Assembly: GCF_022819085.1 (NCBI RefSeq)
Contig: NZ_JALHAG010000012.1
Span: 248,001 to 312,000, forward strand
Length of the DNA: 64,000 nucleotides
Direction: 5' to 3'
Source: Planococcus ruber
Lineage (GTDB): Bacteria; Bacillota; Bacilli; Bacillales_A; Planococcaceae
Below, piece after piece: positions 52,486 through 61,143 of this stretch. Under the pieces are notes generated by a model. The model saw nothing but the letters and a program-made list of their open reading frames with translations. It did not search any database and had not been told where the DNA came from. Made by a program: the position numbers and the translations under genes. Position 1 is the stretch's first letter; the number at the start of each line of letters is the position of its first letter.

Positions 52486-53874
52486 TTAAACGATTGTTTT
52501 CGAACCGATTTTCCAGCGCTTTTCTTGAGCCTGCTCGGTGAATGGCTTTTGATGCCCGTAAAGCTGAATCACGTCCTTGATTTCTTCCGCCCGGTATTTC
52601 ACATTTCGGTTGTGGGCAAGAGAAGGGTAGCCGGAGCCGCGCTGCAAATAATCGGAGCTTGCGACCGAATACCAACGATTTGGGTCCAGCGCTTCGCCCT
52701 GAATCCAAACTTCTTCGATGGTGCTGCCGTTATGAATGATTTCTGCGCCTGACACATGGAGGCTGCCGACAAACTTCCCTCTGAACCCCGGACCTCTTCC
52801 ATCGGCCAGGCAGCTTTGGACATCCAGCGATTGTTCGAATGCAGCCAGCAGGTCGCTGCCTTTGATTTCGAACGAAGTCGGATTTAAAGGAGAAGGGCAG
52901 ATCTCGATCAACTTTTTTCTGGAAAGATGGCCAAACGCTCCTGCATTTACAATGCCGCTATTGATTAATCCGAGTTCAGCGCCCATCATGTCGCGCAAGC
53001 CATCAGCAATCAGATTGCTGATTGGGTTCTCTTCGATCACATCGTGCCATAAAGGATGTTCGAGTCCGTAAAGAGGTTCACTCAATACGGCAATCGCTTT
53101 CGCTTTATTGGCTTTCAGCAAATCCACGATTTCGGGATCCGCTTCAACGCCAGTTGTCGATAAGGTCTCGGAATGGAGCAAACGGATGCGGCCATCGATC
53201 ACTTCTATTTCGACGACACCAACATGCTCGCCGTAATTGCCGGCGCTGTTGATAATTGTCCCTTCGATGATTTTCGCTTCTTTGAATAGTTTGTGGTCGT
53301 GTGCAGAGACAATCAGATCGATTTCTGGCATTTTAGCAGCAAGCGGCTCATCGGCAAATGTACCGACATGGCTCAAAAGCAGGCAGAGGTCATATTGGCC
53401 GCTGTGCCGTTTGATTTCTTCCCGGATGCTGTCCTCATAGGAAGAAATTTTTACGCCCAGCCCGTCATTAAATTCGCCAAGGTCAGGAGAAGAGCCGGTA
53501 ATGAGAATGCGCAATCCGTTCTTTTCTACAATAATGCTTTTCTGGACACCTTGGATTTCCGTTCCTTCTTTTTTCATCAAATTATTGCTGATAAAAGGGA
53601 AGGGGCTAGATGAAGCCATATACTCCAGTGTTTCAATCCCATTGAACATTTCGTTGTTGCCAATCGTCAGGGCGTCATATCCGACATTTTGCAGGAGTTC
53701 AATCGCTGCGAGGCCGCGTGTCCCTTGAAGCTCGATGCTTTTGAAATCGGCAAAATCACCGCCATCCAAAATAAGCGAATTCTCATCTTTAAGTTGTTTG
53801 ATGACCGTTGCCGCTTTCGCGAAATTTTCATAATGGCTATGGACGTCGTTCGTGTGGATAATCTTCAATCGCAT
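52486..53874 (-). CDS. Cytosolic bifunctional metallophosphatase/5'-nucleotidase (YunD-like)
   Basis: A 462-aa two-domain enzyme. The calcineurin-like metallophosphatase domain shows HTNDVHSH, GGDFAD, GNNEMF, LLSHVG and SAHDHKL in order, all metal ligands of the family. From about residue 300 is the 5'-nucleotidase C-terminal domain with the substrate-binding loop (GLINSGIVNAGAFG). There is no signal peptide, so it is cytosolic, like YunD of B. subtilis, whose length it shares. It hydrolyses nucleotides or UDP-sugars. ATG 53874 has TGGGGGAA upstream. Confidence 0.88.
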   Translation of the reverse strand: MRLKIIHTNDVHSHYENFAKAATVIKQLKDENSLILDGGDFADFKSIELQGTRGLAAIELLQNVGYDALTIGNNEMFNGIETLEYMASSSPFPFISNNLMKKEGTEIQGVQKSIIVEKNGLRILITGSSPDLGEFNDGLGVKISSYEDSIREEIKRHSGQYDLCLLLSHVGTFADEPLAAKMPEIDLIVSAHDHKLFKEAKIIEGTIINSAGNYGEHVGVVEIEVIDGRIRLLHSETLSTTGVEADPEIVDLLKANKAKAIAVLSEPLYGLEHPLWHDVIEENPISNLIADGLRDMMGAELGLINSGIVNAGAFGHLSRKKLIEICPSPLNPTSFEIKGSDLLAAFEQSLDVQSCLADGRGPGFRGKFVGSLHVSGAEIIHNGSTIEEVWIQGEALDPNRWYSVASSDYLQRGSGYPSLAHNRNVKYRAEEIKDVIQLYGHQKPFTEQAQEKRWKIGSKTIV

Positions 53875-54007
53875 GTTAATTTCCCCCAATGATTCCTTTG
53901 TTTGTTTCTACCTTATTTTACCGAATAAATTTACAGAATGCTTAATAAATTGCAATGCGGTAGAATGAAATAAAACAATTGAGAACGCCAGGTTCCTTGC
54001 AGAAAGG

Positions 54008-55204
54008 ATGAAATCATTGAAATCAAACTTCCCTTATTCAAAAGAAGTTCAGCTTGCATTTAAACATGAACCGCCGGGAGGGTGGATGGCGAAATTTCCA
54101 CAGGGCGCCATCCGGTTAAATTCAGGCTACCCCGATCCCCGTCTTGTGCCTTCCGAGGAAATTAAAGGAGCCACAGCACGTTTGCTGGAAGAGGAAAAAG
54201 ACTTGCCGCTCCATTACATCGGCAGCCCGCGGATTCCGCAGCTGGAAAAATTCATCTGCCAGCGCATGGCTGAAAGAGGAGCACCGACGGCAAACGAAGA
54301 GCTGCTGGTCACTTCAGGTGCCTGTCAGGCGATTGATTTGGTCGCCCGTGTCCTGCTGGATCAGGAAGCGGTTGTAGCGATCGAGTCGCCGACTTATATG
54401 GAAGCATTGGAAATCTTCCAAAACTATACCGATAAATACATAAGCATTCCAATCGATGAAAACGGAATGAAAACAGAAAAACTGGAAGAAATCTTGGCTG
54501 AGCGGAAACGGAAGGGAGAGGCGCTTCCGCGCATCCTCTACACCATTCCGACTTTCCAAAATCCGACAGGGACTACTTTATCGCTTGAGCGGCGAAAGCA
54601 TCTCCTGAAGCTTGCCGAACAATTCGATTTTCTTATCGTGGAAGACGATGCATACGGTGAACTTGGCTTTGCAGAAAAGCCGCAATTATTGAAGGCATTG
54701 GATGCCGGGGAACGGGTCATCTATATCGGATCGTTTTCGAAAGTGGTGGCGCCCGGCATGAGAATCGGCTGGGTCACGGGACCGAAAGAATTGATCGAAG
54801 TACTCGGCTGGTTCAAAAAAGATTTAGGCCATCCATTTGCACAGTCGACTTTGTCTGCTTATTTGGAAACGATCGACTTCGACAGCCATCTCAATAAGCT
54901 GGTGTCTGTCTATGAAGCGAAAGCCCGGGTGATGGTAGAGGCGCTCGAAGAATTCATGCCGAAATCGGCTGCCTGGTTCATGCCAAGTGGAGGATACTTC
55001 CTCTGGCTTCAGATTCCAGGAGTGGATACTGCTGATCTTTTGTCCAAAGCGCATGAAGCAGGATTTGTTTATGTACCAGGGCGGTTTTTTTTCCTGGACC
55101 AACAGGAAGGGCTCGAATTTCTCCGCCTGTCTTTTAGCTACACCAGCGAAGAAAACATTCGCGAAGGTATCCGGCTGCTTGGCCAAATTTTAGATGCAAA
55201 TTAA
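54008..55204 (+). CDS. PLP-dependent aminotransferase, class I/II
   Basis: A 398-aa fold-type I aminotransferase. The PLP lysine is Lys245 in YIGSFSKVVAPGMRIGW, preceded by the ring-stacking YTIPTFQNPTGTT region at about 178-190 and the DDAYGELGF block near 215. Overall it looks like the 2-aminoadipate/MocR-type aminotransferase domain without the N-terminal DNA-binding part. Substrate: probably an aromatic or branched amino acid. ATG 54008 or TTG 54017 is the start; GAAAGG favours the latter. Monocistronic. Confidence 0.9.
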   Translation: MKSLKSNFPYSKEVQLAFKHEPPGGWMAKFPQGAIRLNSGYPDPRLVPSEEIKGATARLLEEEKDLPLHYIGSPRIPQLEKFICQRMAERGAPTANEELLVTSGACQAIDLVARVLLDQEAVVAIESPTYMEALEIFQNYTDKYISIPIDENGMKTEKLEEILAERKRKGEALPRILYTIPTFQNPTGTTLSLERRKHLLKLAEQFDFLIVEDDAYGELGFAEKPQLLKALDAGERVIYIGSFSKVVAPGMRIGWVTGPKELIEVLGWFKKDLGHPFAQSTLSAYLETIDFDSHLNKLVSVYEAKARVMVEALEEFMPKSAAWFMPSGGYFLWLQIPGVDTADLLSKAHEAGFVYVPGRFFFLDQQEGLEFLRLSFSYTSEENIREGIRLLGQILDAN

Positions 55205-55248
55205 AAAGGAGTTCCCGCCAACATTGTTGATTGGCGGGAACTCCTTTT
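55204..55248. terminator. Bidirectional terminator between aminotransferase and aldolase genes
   Basis: A perfect 18-bp stem (AAAAGGAGTTCCCGCCAA and its complement) with a 9-nt loop, overlapping the aminotransferase stop codon. Confidence 0.93.
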
Positions 55249-55255
55249 AATTTAT

Positions 55256-56149
55256 TCAAGTAATGGATGCTTCATAAATGGTTTTAATGGAATCAGCAAT
55301 CGCTTCGTTGAACTCATCATCTGTCTGGCTCGCACTGACTCCTTCAGACAAGCCTCTTGAAAAGCTTGCGATCAATCCGTTGTTCGCAGCCAATTTTTCA
55401 TTGGCTTCATTGCGCGTATATCCTCCGGAAAGCGCCACGACGCGCAATACTTTCGGATGATCGATCAATTCTTTATAAAAATTATTAACCGTTGGAATGG
55501 TCAATTTCAGCATTACCGGTTCGTTTTCCGGCAACGTTTCCAACTGCTTTAAGATTTCTTCTTTTAAAATGCGCTCGATTTCTTCTTTGTCGCTGCTGTG
55601 GATGTCGACTTCCGGTTCAATGATCGGCATTAAGCCGGCACCGATAATCTGTTTGCCGACTTCGAATTGCTGTTCGACCACTTTACGTATGCCTTCTGGA
55701 TTGGCTTCTTTAATGACGGAACGCATTTTCGTGCCGAAAATGTTCCGTTCAGTCGCCCGCTGCAGCAGCGCATCGAGTTCCGGCATCGGTTTCATCAGCT
55801 GAACGCCATCTTCTAAGTCAGCTAACCCTTTGTCCACTTTCAGGAAAGGGACCACGCCTTTTTGTTCCCAGAGATAGTCAGGGGTATGCTGCCCTTCAAC
55901 TTCACGGTCCATCGTCTGTTCAAACAGAATGGCACCAAGAATCGAATCCGAATTGAATGCAGGAGCCGTCATGACGCGCGTCCGCATTTTATGGATCAGG
56001 TCATACATTTCATCTTCGCCCGAATACGAATCTTCCGGCACTCCGTATAAAGCCAGTGCTTTTGGCGTACTGCCGCCGCTTTGGTCAAGCGCTGCAATAA
56101 ACCCTTTTCCATTCTTCACGAGTTCGAATTGTTGTTGTTGTTTAGACAT
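55256..56149 (-). CDS. fda: Class I fructose-bisphosphate aldolase
   Basis: A 297-aa aldolase of the class I (Schiff base) kind seen in Staphylococcus and some Bacillales (fda). Landmarks: [19 protein letters not shown] at the start, EPEVDIHS and the Schiff-base lysine region [11 protein letters not shown] near residue 200, and [11 protein letters not shown]. It cleaves fructose 1,6-bisphosphate to dihydroxyacetone phosphate and glyceraldehyde 3-phosphate without metal. AAGGAGCTGGAGCA precedes the ATG. It is divergent from the sugar porter gene, with the porter's cre site in between. Confidence 0.93.
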   Translation of the reverse strand: MSKQQQQFELVKNGKGFIAALDQSGGSTPKALALYGVPEDSYSGEDEMYDLIHKMRTRVMTAPAFNSDSILGAILFEQTMDREVEGQHTPDYLWEQKGVVPFLKVDKGLADLEDGVQLMKPMPELDALLQRATERNIFGTKMRSVIKEANPEGIRKVVEQQFEVGKQIIGAGLMPIIEPEVDIHSSDKEEIERILKEEILKQLETLPENEPVMLKLTIPTVNNFYKELIDHPKVLRVVALSGGYTRNEANEKLAANNGLIASFSRGLSEGVSASQTDDEFNEAIADSIKTIYEASIT

Positions 56150-56404
56150 TGCTCCAGCTCCTTAGATAAATTTTTTGTAAATGGTGCAATAAAAAAATTT
56201 AAGCTAAAAGTAACCCTTACACAGAATAGTTTAACAATAAAAGATTTAAACTACAAAAGAATTATTGGGGCGGATTAGCTGTTCTTCTTACCCATTCCCT
56301 CTTTTGAACTATATTAATCTTCTAAAATAATAGTTCCAATAGATGAAAAGGCAAAAAAGTTTGTTTATTGAATGTACAAAGTTTAAAAATACTGATAATA
56401 TGTA

Positions 56405-56418
56405 TGATAACGTTTACA
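56405..56418 (+). promoter_or_regulatory. CcpA-binding site (cre) before the sugar porter
   Basis: TGATAACGTTTACA fits the cre consensus TGWAANCGNTNWCA at 13 of 14 positions. It lies just downstream of probable promoter elements (GATAAT near 56395), the position for repression of the sugar porter by CcpA. Confidence 0.65.
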
Positions 56419-56425
56419 AAATGAA

Positions 56426-56469
56426 AGGAGGATAGAGTAGAGAAGTTATTCTACTCTAATATTCAAATG
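56426..56469 (+). promoter_or_regulatory. Split ribosome-binding region with an intervening hairpin
   Basis: The best Shine-Dalgarno is AGGAGG at 56426-56431, but the only in-frame start is ATG 56467, 35 nt away. The gap contains a 9-bp perfect hairpin (TAGAGTAGA / TCTACTCTA, 56433-56458, 8-nt loop). Folding this hairpin leaves nine unpaired bases between the Shine-Dalgarno and the ATG, the optimal distance. No start codon serves the Shine-Dalgarno otherwise. Confidence 0.6.
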
Positions 56470-57903
56470 AATAATAACAAAATCCTGTATATAACGGCCA
56501 TCACCTTAGTGGCTACTCTTGGCGGTCTTTTATTCGGTTATGATACCGCTGTCATTTCCGGTGCAGAAGGATCTCTGCAGACTTATTTTACGGATAATCT
56601 AGGGTTAAGTTCATTTGTTCATGGTTTAACGGTATCCAGTGCGTTGATCGGCTGTATCATCGGGGGCTTGTTGTCTGGAATCATTTCTTCCAGAATCGGC
56701 AGAAAATATTCACTGATTGCTGCTGCTTTTCTATTCATTTTTTCAGCACTCGGTTCTGCCTATCCGGAAATGTTCTTCTTCACGGTCGGTGAACCGACCA
56801 TGTCACTGCTCGTAACTTTCAATATTTACCGCATCATTGGGGGCATCGGGGTTGGCCTGGCTTCAGCTGTCGCTCCGATGTATATCGGTGAAATCGCACC
56901 TCCTCATTTGCGCGGACGCCTTGTATCGCTTAACCAGTTCGCCATCATTTTCGGGATGCTCGTCGTTTATTTCGTCAACTGGGGAATTGCCAGAGGCGAA
57001 ACAATGCAATGGATCAATGATGTCGGCTGGAGATATATGTTCGCTTCAGAACTGGTTCCAGCTGTCTTGTTCTTAGCTTTGCTTTTCTTTGTCCCTGAAA
57101 CGCCTCGCTATTTGATCTCTAGAAACCAGGAAGCCAAAGCGATGGCGGTTTTACAAAAAACATATGACACAACGATGGCGAAAGCCACTATGTATGAAAT
57201 CAAACAATCATTCGACCATCGCAAGGAAAAATTATTCACTTATGGAAAAACGATTGTCGTCGTTGGGATCGTGCTCTCGATCTTCCAGCAATTTGTCGGC
57301 ATCAATGTTGCGCTTTACTATGCACCGCGAATTTTTGAAAGCATGGGCGCAGCACGCGATGCTTCGTTCCTTCAAACGATTATCATGGGCTTAGTAAATG
57401 TGATTTTCACAATTATCGCCATCGTCACGGTCGATAAATTTGGGCGGAAGCCATTGCTGATCATCGGCTCGATCGGGATGACAGTCGGAATGTTCGGAGT
57501 GGCGGGCCTTGCTTATTTCGAACAAATCGGCATCGCTACGTTAGTGTTCATCATTATTTATACCGCTTCATTCATGATGTCCTGGGGTCCGGTCGTTTGG
57601 GTGCTGCTTTCTGAAATCTTCCCGAATAAAATCCGCGGCCAGGCATTGGCGATTGCAGTTGCCGCACAGTGGGCTGCCAACTATTTCATCTCTTCGACTT
57701 ATCCGATGATGATGGAAGTGAGCGGAGCCATGACTTATTCGTTCTACGGCATCATGAGTTTGTTGTCGGCGCTGTTTGTCTGGAAATTCATTCCCGAAAC
57801 AAAAGGGAAGTCGCTGGAAGAGCTTGAAATTCTATTGAAAAAATCGCAAGCAACGAAAAAAGCAGAAATTCTTGAAAATCATTCTGCAGCTAATAAAGCT
57901 TGA
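56467..57903 (+). CDS. Sugar-porter-family MFS sugar/H+ symporter (XylE-like)
   Basis: A 478-aa, 12-segment transporter of the sugar porter family. Signatures: LGGLLFGYDTAVISGAEG in the first helix, SSRIGRKYSLI (motif A) and GGIGVGLASAVAPMYIGEI, then VPETPRYLI at the central loop, QQFVGINVALYYAPRIFE in helix 7, VDKFGRKPLLI, and IPETKGKSLEELE at the end. It resembles D-xylose or arabinose/galactose proton symporters; the sugar cannot be fixed. Regulation: cre site 49 nt upstream, and a hairpin between its Shine-Dalgarno and start codon. Monocistronic. Confidence 0.92.
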   Translation: MNNNKILYITAITLVATLGGLLFGYDTAVISGAEGSLQTYFTDNLGLSSFVHGLTVSSALIGCIIGGLLSGIISSRIGRKYSLIAAAFLFIFSALGSAYPEMFFFTVGEPTMSLLVTFNIYRIIGGIGVGLASAVAPMYIGEIAPPHLRGRLVSLNQFAIIFGMLVVYFVNWGIARGETMQWINDVGWRYMFASELVPAVLFLALLFFVPETPRYLISRNQEAKAMAVLQKTYDTTMAKATMYEIKQSFDHRKEKLFTYGKTIVVVGIVLSIFQQFVGINVALYYAPRIFESMGAARDASFLQTIIMGLVNVIFTIIAIVTVDKFGRKPLLIIGSIGMTVGMFGVAGLAYFEQIGIATLVFIIIYTASFMMSWGPVVWVLLSEIFPNKIRGQALAIAVAAQWAANYFISSTYPMMMEVSGAMTYSFYGIMSLLSALFVWKFIPETKGKSLEELEILLKKSQATKKAEILENHSAANKA

Positions 57904-57909
57904 TCAAGT

Positions 57910-57940
57910 AAGCCTGGGAAAAAATCTCCCAGGCTTTTTT
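57910..57940 (+). terminator. Terminator of the sugar porter gene
   Basis: A 10-bp stem (AAGCCTGGGA / TCCCAGGCTT) with a 7-nt loop and T run. Confidence 0.9.
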
Positions 57941-57964
57941 ATTTGAAATGAGTTGAAAGAATAG

Positions 57965-57993
57965 TTGAATAATCAGAACATAAGTTCTATAAT
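57965..57993 (+). promoter_or_regulatory. Sigma-A promoter of the VOC gene at 58076
   Basis: TTGAAT (57965-57970), a 17-nt spacer and a perfect TATAAT (57988-57993). Confidence 0.72.
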
Positions 57994-58075
57994 GGTGTTA
58001 AAAGTCGGATACATAGATGCCCTTGTCTGAGGTTTCTCAAGCCATGGCCTACCTTTTTCAGAAAGGAAGATAACC

Positions 58076-58591
58076 ATGAATACGAAAATCCAGAAAATCA
58101 CCCCGAATTTTTGGTTTAAACAGAATGCGGAAGAGGCAGTGAATTACTATGTTTCCATTTTCAAAGATGCGAAGATTGAACGGATGACCTATTACACTTC
58201 TGCCGGGAAAGAAGAACATGGCATGGAAGAAGGCCAAGTGATGACGATTGATTTCCAATTAGAAGGACAGCAGTTTATCGCGCTGAACGGAGGTCCCCAG
58301 TTCTCGTTTTCGGAAGCCATTTCATTTATCATCAATTGCGAATCACAGGAGGAAATCGATTATTATTGGGATCGGCTGTCTGCAGGAGGCGATGAAAAGT
58401 CGCAGATCTGCGGTTGGCTAAAAGACAAATTTGGCTTGTCGTGGCAAGTAATGCCAGTGGAATTGGATGACATGCTGGCACGTGGAAACGAGGAGCAGGT
58501 CAAGCGAGTGATGAACGAACTGCTCAAAATGAAAAAGTTGGACTTGAGCGTTTTCAGGAAAGTTTTCGCTGAAGCCGCATCAAATTCGTAG
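58076..58591 (+). CDS. VOC-family protein, PhnB-like
   Basis: A 171-aa glyoxalase-fold protein with the opening KITPNFWFKQNAEEAVNYYVSIF, the middle block GQQFIALNGGPQFSF and CGWLKDKFGLSWQVMP. It belongs to the PhnB/3-demethylubiquinone-methyltransferase-like branch. It is distinct from the protein at 46698. Function unknown. GAAAGGAAGAT precedes the ATG. Confidence 0.9.
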   Translation: MNTKIQKITPNFWFKQNAEEAVNYYVSIFKDAKIERMTYYTSAGKEEHGMEEGQVMTIDFQLEGQQFIALNGGPQFSFSEAISFIINCESQEEIDYYWDRLSAGGDEKSQICGWLKDKFGLSWQVMPVELDDMLARGNEEQVKRVMNELLKMKKLDLSVFRKVFAEAASNS

Positions 58592-58621
58592 GTTCTGGCA
58601 ATTGCTCAGATGCTAGGTAAG

Positions 58622-58667
58622 AAAAGGCACAATCCGTATCTTTTGAAATAGGAATTGTGCCTTTTCA
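58622..58667. terminator. Terminator between VOC and membrane protein genes
   Basis: AAAAGGCACAAtTCC-type stem of about 14 bp (AAAAGGCACAATCC / GGAATTGTGCCTTTT) with T tail; convergent units share it. Confidence 0.85.
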
Positions 58668-58731
58668 ATTTAACCTACAGCCAGCTATTCTTAAGCCCGT
58701 CGAATCTCCACAGCTGCCTCCGCTTTTCTTT

Positions 58732-59895
58732 TTACCATGCGGCATCTTTTGGCTTGCTGCTGGGAGCAGGCTTCGGCATTTTTTTGATTGCTGAATAGGG
58801 AAGCCAGACGATTGCCGGGAACAGCAGCGAGGCGAACCCCATACCCGCGGCAAGTGCTCCTTCTGTATCGGCTGCTATAAAACTGGTGGCTCCAAGAAAC
58901 AGAACGATGGCGCAATAAATGAGCATGTAATGCCAGCGGAGATAACTTCTTAATAGAAAGAAGAACAAGAATCCGCCAAAGAGGAAAATAGCAATCCCCG
59001 GGAGCACATTAGCTGTTTGAAGGCTGTAGGATTGTCCGAGTTGAGTAGCCATAAACATGAATAGCGCCATCATTTGTATGGGCAAAAGAATGGAAATCAG
59101 CCATTTTTTGAAAGAGTGTTTTTGCCGCGCTTCTTTTAAAGCGGGATCTTTTGCTTCTTCTCTTTCCTGTTTTTGCGCTTCGACTTTACGCCATGCGGCT
59201 AATGCAGCGGGTTCATCTTTCAGCCAAGACGATTTAAACGGAAACGCTACATTTTCATCGGCTGACAGCAAATAGGCCAGGCGCTTTTCATCGCTTAAAA
59301 TGGCCGAATCGATTCTGAATAGCTGCCGGGCATTATATAGAAGAGGAGTCTGCTTTTTCTGGAAATGCTGGAACCATTGATTGATTCGTTCGTCGCCATG
59401 ATTTGGAAAAAGCACATGCTGTATTTGCTGGCCGTCTTCATTATGGTAAATGATATAAAACATCGGTGCGTTCTCAATGCTTCCAGCGTTCGCAAGCCCT
59501 TGTGGAAGGATTTCCCGCACAATATAGTAGGAAGCAATAATGGAATCGATCTCTTCGAAACGGATCGAACGTTCCTTTGGCGCTGGCTGATAAAGTTCTG
59601 GCCATTCCAACGTTTCAATCCTGTCTTCATAGAGATCGTAGCGGGAGCGGTGGCGCTGTTTCCAAAGCGTGGTTTTCCATAAATGGAGAAAGCTCCAATT
59701 GAGCCAAATACCTGCAAGGAAAAAGGGGATGGCCAACAGCACCCACCAGGTCTGGTATTTCAGCAGAATCAGAAACGGCGCAATGACCATGGAAAGGCTG
59801 AGAAGCAGCATGAATCCGGTGATGAGCCAAAGAACAATCAACCAGAATCCTTTCATTTTGGGTTCGGTATAAGTAGAAATTAAGTTGCTGGTCAT
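58732..59895 (-). CDS. Membrane protein with a large cytosolic domain, unknown
   Basis: A 387-aa protein with two N-terminal segments (about 17-40 and 49-70), a cytosolic middle domain (about 75-265; strands and a pleckstrin-like pattern RYDLYEDRIETLEWP... RFEEIDSIIASYYIV), and four C-terminal segments (about 270-370). The ATG has AGGAGG just upstream. I do not recognise a family; layout suggests a bacterial-PH-like or membrane sensor domain between helix bundles. Monocistronic. Confidence 0.72.
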   Translation of the reverse strand: MTSNLISTYTEPKMKGFWLIVLWLITGFMLLLSLSMVIAPFLILLKYQTWWVLLAIPFFLAGIWLNWSFLHLWKTTLWKQRHRSRYDLYEDRIETLEWPELYQPAPKERSIRFEEIDSIIASYYIVREILPQGLANAGSIENAPMFYIIYHNEDGQQIQHVLFPNHGDERINQWFQHFQKKQTPLLYNARQLFRIDSAILSDEKRLAYLLSADENVAFPFKSSWLKDEPAALAAWRKVEAQKQEREEAKDPALKEARQKHSFKKWLISILLPIQMMALFMFMATQLGQSYSLQTANVLPGIAIFLFGGFLFFFLLRSYLRWHYMLIYCAIVLFLGATSFIAADTEGALAAGMGFASLLFPAIVWLPYSAIKKMPKPAPSSKPKDAAW

Positions 59896-60001
59896 ATGGC
59901 CTCCTGGAAGACGGGGAATAAATTGAGCAAATGATTCTCTATCATTATTGTACGATATGAACTGGGAATTGTTTCAAGATTTTTTTATCGATTCATATAA
60001 T

Positions 60002-60032
60002 AAAAAAAGCCATCTCTTTTGGAAGAGACAGC
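60002..60032 (-). terminator. Terminator of the SDR gene at 60039
   Basis: GCTGTCTCTT / AAGAGATGGC (two wobble pairs) with a 4-nt loop and seven T on the minus strand. Confidence 0.75.
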
Positions 60033-60038
60033 AAGAAT

Positions 60039-60944
60039 TTATTGGGGAGTGGAAAATGGAAACTTGACGCCAGTCAGCTGTTCCGAAACGTCCCAAAGTT
60101 TGGATGAAACGGCTTTGTTGTTCGCAGCAGCATGCGGTTTGTCGATTGCCGGGTAGCCTTTTCGCTGTCCTTTGCCGTCCGGTCCGATGTATTCGCCGCC
60201 TTTTAAATCCGGATTGATCGCGGCATACACTGTCGGAAGGGCGCCCATTACAGGCGGCTGCAAGATACGGTGCATCAAAGTCTTCAGCCAGCCCGGGGCA
60301 TCCGATTTGCCGAATTTGAAAAGGTTTGTGGCAGATATTCCGGGATGGCAGGCGAGGCTGATGGTCGGCAAGCCATGCTGTTTCAAACGCTTATCCAATT
60401 CCTGTGCGAAGAGAAGATTAGCGAGTTTGCTTTGTCCGTAAAATTTCATTGCTTTATAGCCTTTGGATCCGTCCAAATTATCAAAGTCAATGGACGCGCC
60501 TTTATGCGCCAAGCTGCTCAAACTTACAACACGGGACCCTTCCGTCTTAGTGAGTAATGGCAAGAGAAGCCCGGTCAGTGCAAAATGGCCGAGATGGTTG
60601 CCGCCAAACTGCATTTCAAATCCATCTTTCGTTTTTGAATAAGGAGGTGTCATCACACCGGCATTGTTGATCAAGAGATCCAAGGTTTGAAGCTTTGCTT
60701 TCACTTGGTCTGCAAAGGCATGGACGCTTGATAAATCAGCCAAGTCTAAATGCATAATGTCAATTTTCGCTTCCGACTGCCGGGCTAGAATTGAATCTTT
60801 TGCCGCTTGGGCTTTTTCTTCGTTGCGGACAGCCATAATAACTCTCGCACCTTCATTTATAAAAGCTTTCATCGCTTCTAATCCGATGCCGCTATTGGCA
60901 CCGGTGATGATGGCCGTTTTTCCTTTCAAATGCTTTAAAGCCAT
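60039..60944 (-). CDS. SDR-family oxidoreductase, retinol-dehydrogenase-like (second paralogue)
   Basis: A 301-aa short-chain dehydrogenase with TGANSGIG (about 14-21), NNAGVM, YGQSK and GEYIGPDGKGQRKGYPAID, parallel to the protein at 49945 from end to end. Segments such as LDKRLKQHGLP and NLDGSKGYKA are identical. Substrate unknown. ATG 60944 is preceded by GGAGTTGGAG. A sigma-B-like promoter may lie at 60991-61014. Transcribed alone. Confidence 0.88.
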   Translation of the reverse strand: MALKHLKGKTAIITGANSGIGLEAMKAFINEGARVIMAVRNEEKAQAAKDSILARQSEAKIDIMHLDLADLSSVHAFADQVKAKLQTLDLLINNAGVMTPPYSKTKDGFEMQFGGNHLGHFALTGLLLPLLTKTEGSRVVSLSSLAHKGASIDFDNLDGSKGYKAMKFYGQSKLANLLFAQELDKRLKQHGLPTISLACHPGISATNLFKFGKSDAPGWLKTLMHRILQPPVMGALPTVYAAINPDLKGGEYIGPDGKGQRKGYPAIDKPHAAANNKAVSSKLWDVSEQLTGVKFPFSTPQ

Positions 60945-60990
60945 TTTCTCCAACTCCCTTTTAGAAATATCTTTTCTGTCCTCATTTTCT

Positions 60991-61014
60991 ATTCCCAAAA
61001 TAACATAACTCAAC
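60991..61014 (-). promoter_or_regulatory. Weak sigma-B-like promoter before the second SDR paralogue
   Basis: Minus strand: GTTGAG (61014-61009), a 12-nt spacer and GGGAAT (60996-60991). The -10 is good and the -35 has four matches of six. Confidence 0.35.
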
Positions 61015-61143
61015 CTTAGTACCAACTATTCAGATTGGCATAAGACTTTGTGAGCAGATAAATAGCATTCTATAAAAAATCGGCATAAACTACAAAAATG
61101 TAGGGAAGTTATTTATTAATACGAGGAATAGAGGAGAATGGAT

